Below, one piece after another: positions 1-12,000 of a stretch of 64,000 nucleotides of DNA. Both the position numbers and the translations under genes were made by a program. The first letter of the stretch is position 1. Each line of letters starts with the position of its first letter. Origin of the DNA: Melastoma dodecandrum (lineage: Eukaryota > Streptophyta > Magnoliopsida > Myrtales > Melastomataceae); contig JARUPY010000407.1 in assembly GCA_029817715.1 (NCBI GenBank), positions 186,001 through 250,000 on the forward strand. Reading direction: 5' to 3'. Below the pieces are notes generated by a model, which ran no database searches, was not told where the DNA came from, and was given only the letters and a program-made list of their open reading frames with translations.

Positions 1-330
1 CATAAGGAGATAATCGAACCCTAGGTTAATAACTTGAGAATTCGATACTAGAGAAGGGAAGGAACGAGTTGAATAATTCGTTAGGGGAAGTTGATGATCC
101 TAGGCTTTTCTCATTTGATTAATTTATCGTTTTATATTGCGTTTTATTTTTTATTTCATTCTCATTATATCTTTATTGACATGCCCTTGCTTTAGTTAAT
201 CGTACGACCGTTAGGAAAATTTCTCTATTGATTCTCTATGGAAACGACCTCTACTTGCCTATCTATGAGTTAGTTAAGTTCGTTAGAATATTTTACTTTG
301 CTGCGTTCGACAAGTGTGATAGACACTCTT
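1..330 (+). repeat. possible LTR-retrotransposon end (remnant)
   Basis: This AT-rich stretch resembles the 3' part of a plant LTR: phrases such as 'attctctatggaaacgacc' and 'gcgttcgacaagtgtgatag' are like the tails of many gypsy LTRs. No partner LTR, primer-binding site or coding domain is visible because the window starts here. It could equally be unrelated intergenic DNA. Confidence 0.25.
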
Positions 331-1650
331 CAAAATGTGGGAGAAGTTATAGTGAAATGTGATGGCCAGAAAGTAACAACAAACAAAAAGCAACGAAGAA
401 CCGACGATCCTTCCATTAACTGGTAAAATGTACTCACCGCCATTGCATCAAATCATAAAAAGATGTAAAAAAAAAAAACATAATACAGAATCAATGAAAA
501 GAGACAAGACGTATGAAAAAAATGTCGCTATGAAGGTTAATTGTTCGTGCTTTACATATAAAGAAATACTTATAATAAACTAATAGATAAAACCGTTTGG
601 ATTTTGTGGGAAATATCGTCAAAGGTAGAAACCGTCGGGAATCGTGGGTAACCGCAATCATGGGTAAAGTTTGAAAATTGCATGGGTTGACGTTGGAGTC
701 TTCATGTCTCCAAACCCGACTCGCCGAAAATATCATGAACTCGAGCCCGATTTGTTGTGGGGCGCTGAAAAGAGCACCTCGAAGTCATTCTTATTAGTCT
801 TCTCGATTTTCTTAATATAGGAGAATATCTGTGCTTTTTATCTCTCCATTCAAAACTAAATGATTTAAAAAAGATTGATTCCTTTTAAACTTTGCATTTA
901 TGAGTCTTCAATACTAGATCAATTTATCCCTAATCAAAGTTTTCCTTCTACTATTCTCGATTGATTGTCCACAATCGAGAGCACAAAATCTTAGCTTTCC
1001 AATAAAAAAAAAAATTTAAGCCAAAATCTTCTTAGGTAAAAAAATTTTATGTATAAATAAAAGTATATTAGGTTAGAGTTGTTTCCTACTAAAAATTTTA
1101 GGCTACATGCTCCTAGACCTAGAATGTGCTTATAAATAGAAACATGCCTAACATAAGAATAGCACATTTTTTTACTTAACACAGCCTTATGTCGTTGCTT
1201 GGACTTTAGCTTTTGCCTAGAAGATCACAGTTTGTTGCCATCGCTCGCTTGACCAGGAGTATCACTCGGTTTGAACTTTCGCTTGATTCTTAAATCTAGT
1301 TCGGACCTCATCATTCGCCTAAAAGAGAATGGTCGGTTCCAAATTCATCTAGGTGACTAGATGTGTTGCTAACAGGGATACATGTCACATGACCAAGAAA
1401 TTAGTAAGGGTTTGACACGACAATGAAGAAAATGATGCGACTTAACAACGGTTAGGATACAACATGATCGATGTCACTCCGCATAAATGCAACTCGAGAT
1501 TTTAGGTATTTGTTTAGGATTTTCGTATAATAAAGTCTGTTATAGATAGTAAAAATCGCAATCACAATTTAACTAAAAATTGAGCTGCGACTTACTCCTT
1601 ATTTTTTAGCAATCTAGACGCGTTTTCTCAATGTGCTTTGCAAGCTTTTG
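331..1650. other. AT-rich intergenic DNA, no gene seen
   Basis: Short open frames on the minus strand at 491-736 and 991-1182 are low-complexity and match nothing I recognise. No RNA gene, splice-like exon or clear repeat structure was found. Confidence 0.6.
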
Positions 1651-2300
1651 CAGGATCAGGATCCTCTCTATTTCAAATGAAATGGAGAGTATCCATTTAA
1701 TGGCCAAGATGTTTTCAATTTTAATCAAATGATTGTAAATTTTCTTATTTTATGTTATTTTAATTATAGTAATGATAAAATTGACGTTACTATTTACTTC
1801 ATTATTTTATTATTTTAAAAACGATACATCTAATTAATGACAAAATAAATCATATACAACATCAAAACATTAAACTGAAAATGTTAAACCATGAACCTTA
1901 AAAGCTAAACCTTAAATCATAAATCATAAAACCGAAATGTTAAATCTTAAACCCTAAAAATTAAACCTTAAATCTTAAACCATAAATTCGAAACGTTAAA
2001 CACTAAATCCTAAAAGTTAAACCATAAATCCTAAACCATAAAGCCGATCCTTAAAAGTTCAACCATAAATCTTAAACCATAATCCTAAAACTTAAATTTT
2101 AAACCTTACATGTTAAACCCTAAATATTAAATGTTAAACTAAATATTACATATTAAGTAATAAATTATGAACCCTAAATGGTAAAACATAAAAATAGAAA
2201 GCCATTTAATTTATTTATTTGTTAACATATTAAAATAAAATAATTTATTAACTTCTTAAGTAATTTATAATACTAAAAATAAAAACATCATGTTAAATGT
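1651..2300 (+). repeat. AT-rich repeat family R1, copy 1 (degenerate TTTAGGG-like core)
   Basis: The copy opens with GGATCAGGATCCTCTC (1653-1668), followed by an AT-rich segment and then about 300 bp of loosely repeated 'aaaccctaaa/ttaaacc' words (about 1860-2180). The same succession, including the lead 'tgaaatggagagtat' and the tail 'aataatttattaacttc', recurs at about 60236-61048, so this is a dispersed repeat and not a telomere scar. In copy 2 the far end reads GGAAAGGATCCTAATCC, roughly the inverse of the start of copy 1, which suggests a MITE-like element with terminal inverted repeats. No coding capacity was seen. Confidence 0.55.
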
Positions 2301-2700
2301 CTGACAACCGTAATTGAAACCAAACATCGAGAAGTTTGTAAGGAATTACCATCACACAGATGATTCGGAAACATCAAAAGATGCGATATGCCCTTCCAAA
2401 AGGGATACTATTTTACCCCTCCATGTTCATCCATGACTCAGACAGCAAGATGAGATCTGGAAAACATTGCAGAAACAAAAAGAAACAGGTACAGTCGCTC
2501 TCACCATGCATGGCATGGTGGCAGCCTTACAGGATCACAGTTTCTGGGGACATTTGCTGTTTCCATTAATATCCCTCGCGTATAATCACATGCATGGACT
2601 CCTTCCCCAGCGACTCTCCTAAAATACGAAAATATTTATAATTTCATTAAATTCCTTTCCTAGTTAGCAAATGGATGGCCACGCCTCCACTCCACTCCCG
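2301..2700. other. 3' flank of the EPF-like gene
   Basis: This stretch lies downstream of the minus-strand EPF-like gene and probably holds its 3' UTR. Nothing else was identified. Confidence 0.4.
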
Positions 2701-2704
2701 TCCA

Positions 2705-3123
2705 TCAAGGCTGGAAGATCTTGTCCCCGCATCTGCACTTCCAGGCCAGGAGGTAATAACCGTAGTACTCCCCATCGCCCCGCGACAGCAACGACCCCTT
2801 CTTATCCCGCTGCTCCCCCTGTGCAACCAGAGCAGGGAAGCACGGCTTGCAGGCATTGCACTTGTTGACGCAGTGGGGCGGCCTTGAACCCAGGACCGTG
2901 TATTTCTGTTTGTAGCCGGTACCGTCCGTTCCGCCAGTCGGAGCCGACGACCAGGCTGTCCACGAGTCATGGGGACTAAACGATGAAACCCGGTTGGGAC
3001 TTAAAAGAGCGATGCGTTATGAAATGGCAACGCAATGGACTTACCCGAGACAGGCGGCGGGAGAACGAGGGAGGAGATGAAAAGGAGAGAGGCAGCAGCC
3101 AAGAGGGCGCGAAATGCATCCAT
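2705..3123 (-). CDS. EPIDERMAL PATTERNING FACTOR-like secreted peptide (EPFL8-type)
   Basis: Two exons: 3123-3045 (donor GTAAG) and 2955-2705 (acceptor ACAG), phases agree and give 109 residues. Residues 1-26 form a signal peptide (MDAFRALLAAASLLFISSL...). The C-terminal half is an EPF/EPFL cysteine-knot peptide: it begins VLGSRPPHC, has C-x3-C-x2-C-x2-C, then a loop of about 30 residues, and ends WKCRCGDKIFQP, six cysteines in all. The family acts in the apoplast as ligands of ERECTA-family receptor kinases and TMM, controlling stomatal spacing and organ growth. The GSRPP start and long loop with YYLLAWKC recall EPFL8, but the paralogue is not certain. A TATA box lies about 155 bp upstream of the ATG. 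No lesions were seen. Confidence 0.87.
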
Positions 3124-3276
3124 GGCCGCCGATCCCGGGTAATTAATGTACGTGCAAAGGGAGAGGATCAAAACAAACAAACAAATCGAGATAGCTGTTG
3201 GCGTGAGAGAGGAGTGAACTGCGTAGTAGTAGTAGTAGTAGAAGTTGTCTGTGAGAATGAGATTCTTCGTCTGCAA

Positions 3277-3283
3277 TTTTATA
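3277..3283 (-). promoter_or_regulatory. TATA box of the EPF-like gene
   Basis: The minus strand reads cTATAAAAtt, about 155 bp upstream of the ATG at 3123. This spacing fits a plant core promoter with a 5' UTR of roughly 120 bp. Confidence 0.5.
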
Positions 3284-3357
3284 GAAAAGAGAAGGCAGTA
3301 AGACAAGGGAGGAGGACTGTTGGTTTGGTGACCCCACAGTAAAAGGGTGCATTAAGC

Positions 3358-3381
3358 ATCATCATCATCATCATCATCATC
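3358..3381. repeat. ATC trinucleotide microsatellite
   Basis: About eight uninterrupted CAT/ATC units lie upstream of the EPF-like promoter. Confidence 0.9.
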
Positions 3382-4270
3382 GGCCAATCGGGCATGGGGT
3401 CGGTCCTTGGAATTACTTGATCGTACGGGTGGGGTGTGTGATTGACATGGTGGGGTCACCCACCAATTCCCAGGCAGGCCATTCAATGAATGATAATACA
3501 TTTTGACTGCCTTTTCTTGCAACCCATGTTGGTTAGGGGGAAGCATCTTCCTCCCCCCCAGCAGCCTTCCTTTGATTCCGGCTATTTACTCAAAGTAATT
3601 GGATTGGGATTCACAGCTTTGCTGCTACAATTTGCATAGGCTTCAGCGCGTAGGGATCTGCTCAATTTACTATGATGAGAAAGCAAACAAGGACGAAATA
3701 TCTGCCAATGATGATGGGTTTTGTGCCCACCAATAATGGAGATGCTACTGTTCTCTACCCTCCTCTCATCATCATCCACAAACCCAAATCCACAGCCTTT
3801 TGGTGTTCCTCCACCCGACATTCAATTTCTGGATGTTCTTTTTTCTCATCCATGACACACTTCCCCCCCCCCCCCCCCCCCCTTTTTCCCAGAAGAAGGC
3901 CATCCTCTTCCTCTGTCCTGTGTTCTACTTGGAGGGCTTTTAGGAGTGCCCCCGCCCTAGCCTTAGCCTAAGCCCACCCATGTCTTCTCTCAGAGGAAGG
4001 GAAATAGATAAAGCACGTGGAGAAACATGGGATGCAGGCTGTTCGAGAAGTTAGTTGGGAATCAGATAACATGCCTTCTCAACTTACATCTTCGAATTCA
4101 GACAGACGCGATTACTCGGCCCCACTTAAGGCCGGGTCTAAGGTGTACGTACCACCGCAAGTTTTGTGCGCGTGCCTTGGCCTTGGTCTGAATACCGGTC
4201 GGCGAGTTACGCAGGGAGATTCTTCGAACGTGCTGCCTGTAACCTTCTATGGGACCGATCAAAGATTGGA
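3382..4270. other. intergenic DNA with a C20 tract
   Basis: This is the space between the promoter of the EPF-like gene and the 3' end of the DUF4050 gene (both minus strand). A run of 20 consecutive C occupies 3863-3882. Short open frames overlap low-complexity sequence, and no gene was recognised. Confidence 0.6.
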
Positions 4271-5272
4271 TTAGTCGTACATGCCTTCTTGTTCCCAGAT
4301 GTCAACGAGGAATTCTACCATTTCCTGAGAGATGTGGAATTATTGGAGACAAAAGAATCAGCTCATCCACTCACCCCTTACCAAGAAAATTCAATGTGAA
4401 TGTCTCATATAGAGAACTTCTGTTTTTGTTTTTTTTTTTTTTACCGAGAGAGGAATGCGTCGGGCGAACAGTTTGTTGCATCCGAGTAAGCTCTCGTATG
4501 TCGCATTCCAGCTGCATATACGTGATATCAAACTCTAGACGTGTGAAAATTCCTGGATGCGACAAACCAAACGTTATGCACAAAGCGTTGGTTCTGGATT
4601 AAGGGAGAACTCAAAAGGACACACTCTTGGACACACCAGGGGACACTAAACATGTTTGTTTAATTCAGGCACGAACCAGAAATCTCCCAGCTAAATTGAT
4701 ATGTATGCACAAGAAAACCCTTCAACATAGCAAGAAGGGCGGCGATTGTTGGGCCAAGAAAAGTGATGGAAGAGCTCCACTACGATGTCTAAAAACAGCA
4801 CAAATCAGTAATCCAAGAGGAATGTCCCGTCGAGATACTGACCTTAGTTTGGACTCTGGAAGCTCTGGTCGCCAGCTCTCGGCCTTTTGATTTCCTATCC
4901 ATTGTTGCCTCGTCTGGTTCCAGAGGAGAAGACCTAATACAAATCATTCACGGGTTAGAAGAAACCTTGTCAAAACAGGCAGAAACGATTCAGGCAACCT
5001 CACAGCAGCCGCGACTTGGCATGATTAACAAATTCAGAAGCTCCAGAGATGATGCCGTGAGGATTAACCACGTGATTGAATGTGCTGATCAATGAGATGC
5101 TTCCCTGTGATAACGCAGTGCTGGTGTCCATGTTAAAGATGATCGAACCCCGAAAGTCTTCCGAGACGCTCGGTTTTTTCTCTCTCCCGCTTGAAGTGCC
5201 TACACTCTTGGTCGGGACGTCCTTGTATTCATTCCGCTCTGGCTTCGGAAAGCATGAAAAGCAACCAACCGA
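4271..5272 (-). CDS. DUF4050 / Gag1-like clamp domain protein, 5' end not found
   Basis: Four minus-strand exons read as one DUF4050 protein: 5272-5020 (SVGCFSCF...KPSVSEDF...SEFVNH), 4933-4843 (GLLLWNQTRQQWIGN), 4511-4445 (WNATYESLLG) and 4324-4271 (EMVEFLVDIWEQEGMYD, stop). Phases agree and three junctions have an AG acceptor. The family is conserved in plants; its function there is poorly known, and the domain name comes from a fungal TORC1-linked protein. Two oddities: the donor after SEFVNHG reads CC instead of GT or GC, and an Arg occupies the place where relatives usually have Trp in 'SEDFW'. The first coding exon was not located; the copia element starts 266 bp upstream in antisense orientation. 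The gene may be live with an odd splice site, or a recent pseudogene. Confidence 0.72.
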
Positions 5273-5538
5273 CTGTTGCAAAGCGAGAACAATGTCAAAT
5301 AACCAGGTAAACAACTTCCAGGGGCAAGAATTCGGATGCCTTCGATGCCGAACAGCAGTCCATTGGTACAATCTGGGGCGACCACATACCCGACCATGTT
5401 CAGGGAAACAATCTTCCCACTGATTTTTTTACGCTCGCATCCAGTCAAAGTAGAGATGCTCAAGAAATCCCACCCGGCAAGATCACAAAGAAAGAAAGAC
5501 AAATCCTTGGCAAGCAATCCCAGAAAGGCCAGACCGAT
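5273..5538 (-). other. flank or 5' intron of the DUF4050 gene
   Basis: This lies upstream of the first recognised DUF4050 exon (acceptor TTGCAACAG at 5280-5273). The minus strand is open here, but I do not recognise the translation and it may be intron or 5' UTR. The copia 5' LTR begins directly after it. Confidence 0.4.
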
Positions 5539-5812
5539 TGTAAAAAGAAACAGGTCTTGATGTTTGGAAAGGAAAGGCCACATGAGTTTGCTCCATGGGA
5601 ACAACAAGCGCATCAGCTTGGATGCATCAGTTGATTGAGGGAGTTTGTTGTTAATGTAATGTGTTTTTATTATGAGGATGGGCTGTACACACATATAAAT
5701 AGTTTTGCTTGTAACAGAATGTGTGGGTGGTTACAGAGAATAACAAAAGTAGTTTTGTTCTGTTCCCCTTCTCTGTTTTCTCTGCAGGTGAGCTCTCTTG
5801 CAGCATTCCTCA
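5539..5812 (+). repeat. 5' LTR of the Ty1/copia element
   Basis: It begins TGTAAAAAGAAACAGG and is repeated at 21572-21845 (3' LTR). The match is near-identical for about 260 bp, ends near 'gcagcattcc' and carries several substitutions. A TATA box (TATAAATA) lies at 5694-5701. The 3' border is uncertain by a few bases, and no target-site duplication matches across the two ends. Confidence 0.88.
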
Positions 5813-5848
5813 GGTGACTACTCCGGTGAAGGGTTGTGTTTGCTCGCA

Positions 5849-5860
5849 TGGTATCAGAGC
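5849..5860 (+). other. primer-binding site, initiator tRNA-Met type (copia)
   Basis: TGGTATCAGAGC is the standard plant copia primer-binding site complementary to the 3' end of initiator tRNA-Met. It lies just after the 5' LTR and seven bases before the gag ATG. Confidence 0.9.
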
Positions 5861-5866
5861 ACAGGA

Positions 5867-7659
5867 ATGGCGGAGATTACGAGTATTACTGGTAAGACGA
5901 TGGTAGAGTTGGATCCGTCTTCGCCTTTTTACATCAGTCCTGCGGATAGCCAGATAGGGGCTTTGGTAGCGTCGGAGTTGACAGAAGGGAACTACGTTTC
6001 TTGGAGGCGATCTTTTGAGATCGCTTTGTCGATCAGAAATAAGATTGCGTTTGTAGATGGGAGCACAGTCAGGCCGGGTGAGTTGGATTTGTTATTTCCA
6101 GCCTGGAGAAGATGCAATGATCTCGTAAAATCGTGGATCTACAAGTCTGTCTCTTCCTCTATTGCTGCCACGATTTTCTTCTTGGATTCTGCTAGAGATG
6201 TTTGGGAGGAGTTAGCTGAAAGATTTTCAGAGCCGGATGATTCCAGAGTATGTCATCTACAGTTGCGTTTTCACTTGTTGGTACAAGGTTCAAAAACCGT
6301 TGCTGCATATTACAATGATCTTCTGTCTTTAGTGAGGGAGATTCAGATTTACAGGCCTTTGCCTCATTGTTGTTGCAATAGTAATAAGTGTCATTGGATG
6401 AAGGAGTTTACTGAGCATTATCAAAAGGACTTAGTGTTCAAGTTCTTAAATGGGTTGAGCGATGATTTTTCAGTCAGAAGGTCACAAATCTTGATGAGAA
6501 AACCTTTGCCTCTACTTGGAGAAGCTTACAACATCGTGCAAAGGGTAGAAATGTAGAAACAGTTGAAAGAATATGTGAGTTCTCCGGTTGAAGGTCTCAC
6601 GATGGTTGCGATATCAAGCAAGACACAAAAGCAAGGGGAAATGGAAACCAGGAGTTTTGTGGATAGGAGGAGAAATAGATTTGATATGATTTGTGATCAT
6701 TGTGGAAAGAGAGGTCATGGGAAAGAGAAATGCTATCAATTGATTGGTTTTCCAAGTCAGGATGTTGCTCGTACAATGAGAGGCAGAGGACAATATGGGA
6801 ACAGACAGTCTTTTACAAGACGCAATGTGAATCAAGTGAGTGCAGAGCAGGCACACCAGACAGTAGAGAATCCTCAACAGATAAGTCTTTCTAAGCAGCA
6901 AATTCAGAGGTTGATGGCTATGCTCAATGTGGGAAATGATGCTACACCAGAGGATGTGAATATTTCTGGTTCTTCTCTGCCTAAACTTCCTTCCTCTTCT
7001 TTCCTTCCCAATCAAGCAGGTATAATTTCTTTCTTTAGAAAAATTCTTGCTGTTCCTTCCACTCGTATGACTAAAAATTCTTGGATTGTGGACACGGGAG
7101 CCACAGATCACATCATTTCAGATCTTAATTCGTTTTACACAAAGCAAGTACTTGAAATTCCTTTGAAAATTCAGTTACCTAATAACTCCTTTGTGTCAGC
7201 CACCCATATTGGTTCTGTCCTTCTTAATAATAGTTTGTCTCTTCATGATACTCTCTATGTTCCAGATTTCAGCTTTAATCTCATTTCTGTCGGTAAACTT
7301 GTTATGGGTGGTGAACTTTGTCTTGTTTTTCTAAAAGATGGTTGTTATATACAGGACTTGAAAAGGTGGACGACGATTGGACTAGCTAAACAGAAAGATG
7401 GCTTATATGGATGGAAGAGGTTAGGAACACAAGCTTGGGTAGTGTCAATGACTCTCATAGTCCTGTCTGTCTAAACACTCTTGTTACTTTAGATGCATTT
7501 GATGTTTGGCATTCTAGACTAGGGCATACTTCTCAGGAAAAGATCAAACAGCTCAGTATTACGGATCCTAGTATTCATGTAAAAGCAGATAATGTTTGTA
7601 GTGTTTGTCATGAGGCGAAACAAAAACGTTTGGTGTTTCTGATAACTCTACGAAAGTAG
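5867..7659 (+). pseudogene. copia gag, protease and start of integrase (broken)
   Basis: The frame starts at ATG 5867 (MAEITSITGK), a few bases after the PBS. It reads as copia gag (ASELTEGNYVSWRRSFEIAL; later FLNGLSDDFSVRRSQIL), a CCHC zinc knuckle (CDHCGKRGHGKEKC, about 6700-6740), and an aspartic protease active site (SWIVDTGATDHI, about 7080). The integrase HHCC finger follows in another frame (WHSRLGH...CSVCHEAKQ, about 7506-7616). An in-frame TAG at 6554-6556 interrupts gag and a one-base shift near 7420 separates protease from integrase. The integrase is cut at 7639 by the Athila element and continues at 18844. Confidence 0.88.
7635..7639 (+). repeat. target-site duplication GTTTC (left) of the Athila element
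   Basis: GTTTC directly precedes the 5' LTR and recurs at 18844-18848 directly after the 3' LTR. A 5-bp duplication is usual for Ty3/gypsy integration. Confidence 0.93.
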
Positions 7660-8932
7660 AGTTAAATGATCACTTGTATGCTTTGATTTGAGCTAGTTCC
7701 GTAAGTTTAAGTGTTTAAACTTCTGGTTTTGAGCTGAATTGCGTTACCTCACGTTCGTTGTTGTTTGTGTAGGAAATTGGAATTGAGATGATGGATGACG
7801 GAGTGAGGAATGAAGAAATAAACCAAAGAAGAAAGGAGAGCTTCACAGAGACTTTCGCAGCTGCGGAGCATTTGGGCGCAGCTGCGAGCAAGGCGAAGAG
7901 CGTCACCACAGAGAGTCTCGCAGCTGCGAACGATTGTCTCGCAGCTGCGAGGAAGCAGAGACGAGTGGAGTATAGCTTAAGGTCGCAGCTGCGACCGATT
8001 ATCTCGCAGCTGCGAGTAGAGGATCTTTTAGGATTTTATTTCCGGATTTTAGTCTTCCTACCCTAGTATAAATAGACTACAACTCAGGCTGGCTAGGAGA
8101 GGCGCTTTTTGGGGGTAGAAGGCTTGTGACAGGAGACTCTTGCCCCTGAAGAACTACAACCCCTTTTCCTTTTCCTTTGGTTTTTAGATTATGCGTTCTT
8201 TTACTCTTCTATTGTTTCGTAGTGTAGTGATGAACTAATTTTCTTGTTCTAGGACGACGATGGAACCTCGTGTTCCTCGGCGATTGTTGAACCTCTTTTC
8301 AGTTATGAATTAAATTCTTGTTTGGTTGTTTATTCGTTTCCTGTGCTTAATGCGTATCAGCAGCCTGATCAACTGTTGATATTGATTCGATCACCTAGGG
8401 AGACTCGAGAGGGTAGTCTAGGTTAGATCAGGAACAGGATAGCTTAAGGAATCTTAGAGTCGAGAGACCGGGTTTTAGTGCGAGAGTAGAAATACCACGC
8501 ACCTTAGGTAACCAAAGTAGGGTTGAATCGTAAAGGGCCTTCACTAATTCCTTACCTAGACATAGAGTAGAGGATTTGATACACGAGGGTACGTTCCCGG
8601 ATACCTGAGAGGGTTATGGGGAGAGTTTAGCAACCTACGGTTAACGACCAGCAAAATTTAATAGTAACACAAAAGGGGGGATACGAGAGCATAGGACACG
8701 AGGGGAAATCGGTAGTCCTGGACTTTTAAGCCTATTGATAAGTCGATTTAGTCTTTCGCTTAGTTTAACTTCGCATCGTGTGATTTCGTTTACTTGACCT
8801 CAAATCAGTTATAGAATTGACGTTAAACGATCTAATCGATACTGTTCTCTGTGGGTTCGACCCTTGCTTGCCCTTGCTATTTTAGTGTGTGCGAACGAGG
8901 TTTTATTTTTGTTGCGTAGACGACGCGCATCA
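7640..8932 (+). repeat. 5' LTR of the Athila-type element
   Basis: It begins TGATAACTCTACG and ends CGACGCGCATCA, 1293 bp. By eye it differs from the 3' LTR at only two sites (c/a in 'gaccagcaaaat', a/t in 'cataggacacg'). It holds a TATA box (TATAAATA, 8067-8074) and six copies of the palindrome CGCAGCTGCG between about 7856 and 8025. Confidence 0.97.
8067..8074 (+). promoter_or_regulatory. TATA box in the Athila 5' LTR
   Basis: TATAAATA lies just downstream of the six CGCAGCTGCG palindromes, in the position expected for the U3/R core promoter. The 3' LTR holds the same box at 17978-17985. Confidence 0.65.
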
Positions 8933-8935
8933 AAT

Positions 8936-8954
8936 TTTGGCGCCGTTGCCGGGG
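8936..8954 (+). other. primer-binding site of the Athila element
   Basis: TTTGGCGCCGTTGCCGGGG follows three bases after the LTR end. TGGCGCCGTTGCCGGGGA is the usual PBS of Athila/Tat elements, commonly assigned to tRNA-Asp. Confidence 0.88.
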
Positions 8955-9049
8955 AGCAGTCTTTCGATTTAGATTTCTTTTACCTCTATTTCGATAGCTG
9001 TTTGACGTTCAAGTTTTTTGTTTTTTGTTTTTTTTCTTTTTTTCAGTTT

Positions 9050-12000
9050 ATGCTACGGAGTCAAGGAGCTGATTTGACTCCTTTGGACCCAGAGATCGAG
9101 CGCACCTTCCGGCAGCGACTAAGAGCACAGCGATCAGCTATGGCCGACGAGGACAACCGACATCAGATCGACGGGAACCTGATCCCGAGAGCAGTGCATG
9201 GAGGGAGGCCGGATGTTGACAACAGACCGATGATGGACTTCACATCGGCCAGAACTTACGCTCACCGGTCATGCATAGCGCCACCGCCCATCGCTGCTCG
9301 CGATTATGAGATCAAGACCTCGGTGATGCAGATGATCCAGAATACAGTCCAGTTCAGAGGAACACCGATGGAGGATCCGCATGAGCATCTGAGCAAGTTC
9401 CTCAGTGTGTGCGACACTTTCAGACAGAACGGAGTGTCCCAGGATGCAGTGCGGCTGAAGCTGTTCATTTTCTCTCTAAAGGATAAGGCCTGGGCGTGGT
9501 TCAACTCACTCCCAGTGAACTCTATATCGACTTGGGCACAGATGGAGGAGGCCTTCTTGGATCAGTACTATCCTCCCTCGAAGATATCGCAGATGAGGAA
9601 CGAGATCACCACCTTCCGTCAGGACAGTGATGAGACTTTTGTGGAGGCATGGGAGCGATTCAAGAACCTGCTGATACAGTGCCCCTATCATGATCTGCCT
9701 GGATGGAGACAGCTAGAGGCATTCTACAATGGGCTCACGGACTCGTCCAGGAAGGACGTCAATCTGGCATCTGGAGGATCTTTCTTGAGGAAGTCCTACG
9801 TGGAGGGATTGGAGCTTTTGGAGACGATGAGGAAGACGTGTCTTCCGAATCAATATTCAGATCGTGCGAGCAGGAGAAAGCCGCAGGGTGTCTTTGAGTT
9901 GGACGCTTTAACTTCAATTCAGGCCCAGCTGACCGCGCTCACTAAGAAATTTGAGGAAGCGAACGTTAGTTCGGTTCAGAGCAACCAGCAAGGGTGCCAG
10001 AATTGCGGAGGACCGCATCTCACGGATCAGTGCACTATGAGCATGGAGGAAGCCAACTTTGTTGGGAACCAGCAGCGCAACAACCCGTACTCGAACACTT
10101 ACAACCCAGGGTGGAGGAATCATCCGAACTTCTCCTGGAGAGCACAGGCACCTCCTCCTGGTATGCCTAGACCACCAGCACCGGCACCTCACTATCAGCA
10201 AGCTCAACCGGAAGCCTCGGAGAAGAAGCCGAGCCTCGAAGAGATGATGCTCAAGTACATGGCGAACCAAGACGCCTTGATGAAGAACCAGGCAGCATCG
10301 ATGCGGAACCTGGAGAACCAGGTCAGCCAGCTGGCTCAGGCGGTGAATTCCAGAACTTATGGGACTCTCCCGAGCAATACAGAGACCAACCCGAGGGAGC
10401 AAGCTAAAGCCGTCACTCTGAGGAACGGCCGTTCACTGGAGGCAGAAGAATCCGAGGCCAAGAAAGAGAGCAAGGGCCCTAGTCCATCGGAGAAATCTGG
10501 TAAGGAACCACAAACTAGTCCGCTAACTTCTGATTTGAGCTTGCCGCAGGACAAAGGGAAGAAGGAGCTGGTGGAAGAAAGAAAGGAACACGAAGTTGAC
10601 ATCTCGAAGCTTCCCTTCCCACAGAGAGCGCGGAAACAAAACGACGACGCTCAGTTTCGTAAGTTTTTAGATGTTTTCAAGAAACTGCATATTAACATAC
10701 CTTTCGCAGAGGCCTTGGAGCAGATGCCGAGCTACGTCAAGTTCATGAAGGACGTGCTCTCTAAGAAGCGGAAGCTGGGCGATTTCGAGACTGTGATGCT
10801 CACCGAGGAGTGCAGCGCCATCCTCCAGAAGAAGATGCCACCGAAGCTTAAGGACCCTGGTAGCTTCACGATCCCGTGCACTATTGGAACCGCCTTCTCA
10901 GGTAAGGCTCTTTGTGACCTTGGAGCAAGCATAAACCTGATGCCCTTTTCAGTTTATAAGGAGCTAGGTTTGGGGGAGGTAAGACCTACATCTGTGTCCC
11001 TTCAGTTAGCCGATAGATCTATCACATACCCGAAAGGGATTATTGAGGATGTTCTTGTTAAAGTAGATAAGTTCATCTTTCCGGCTGATTTTCTGGTGTT
11101 AGATTTTGAGGAGGACAAGGAGATTCCTATCATCCTTGGCCGTCCGTTTTTAGCCACAGGAAGGGCATTGATTGACGTACAGAAGGGAGAGTTGACCATC
11201 CGGGTCAACGATCAGGAAGTTACCTTCAATGTCTATAAATCTGTTAAATGGCCTTCTGAGAATTCTGATTGCTTTCGGATGGACGTTATTGATAGGTGCA
11301 CCTCCAAATTCTCACCTCTCGGTGATGAAGAGCTCCTAGATGCTGAAGAGGATGAGATCGATTCCGATGTTGATACCCAGGAGGCTCTAGCGCTGTTCAC
11401 AAGAAGGATTCAACAGTTCGATACGCTGGAGCGGCCATTGAACCCAATGCGACCGTCAATTGAGGAACCTCCCACCTTAGAGCTTAAGCAACTCCCGGAC
11501 CATCTCAGGTATGCATATCTCGGACCATCAAACACTTTACCTGTGATTATTTCGGCTAGTCTTACAGGAGAGGAGGAGGAGAAATTGCTGAAAATCCTCA
11601 AGGCACACAAGAGAGCATTGGGATGGACCATAGCGGATATTCGAGGAATCAGTCCGTCAGTGTGCATGCACAAGATTCTGCTTGAGGACGATCATAAGGT
11701 TTCGGTCGAGGCTCAGAGGCGGCTAAACCCGAACATGAAGGAAGTGGTGAAGAAGGAGATCATCAAGTGGCTAGACGCAGGTATTATCTATCCTATCTCT
11801 GACAGTTCCTGGGTTAGCCCTGTGCAGTGCGTCCCGAAGAAAGGAGGGATGACGGTGGTCAAGAACGAGAAGAACGAGCTGATTCCGACTCGTACGGTGA
11901 CCGGGTGGAGAGTTTGCATGGACTACCGCAAACTAAACAAAGCCACCAGGAAAGACCATTTCCCTCTTCCCTTCATAGATCAGATGCTTGACCGATTGGC

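Noticed and set aside
1860..2180. Interstitial telomere remnant
   Set aside because: The aaaccctaaa words are irregular and the whole block recurs at 60.4-60.9 kb within shared flanks, so it belongs to a dispersed repeat.
5200..5694. Minus-strand open frame of 164 codons crossing the copia 5' LTR
   Set aside because: Its first third is LTR read backwards and the rest overlaps the DUF4050 exon in another frame; no domain is recognised.
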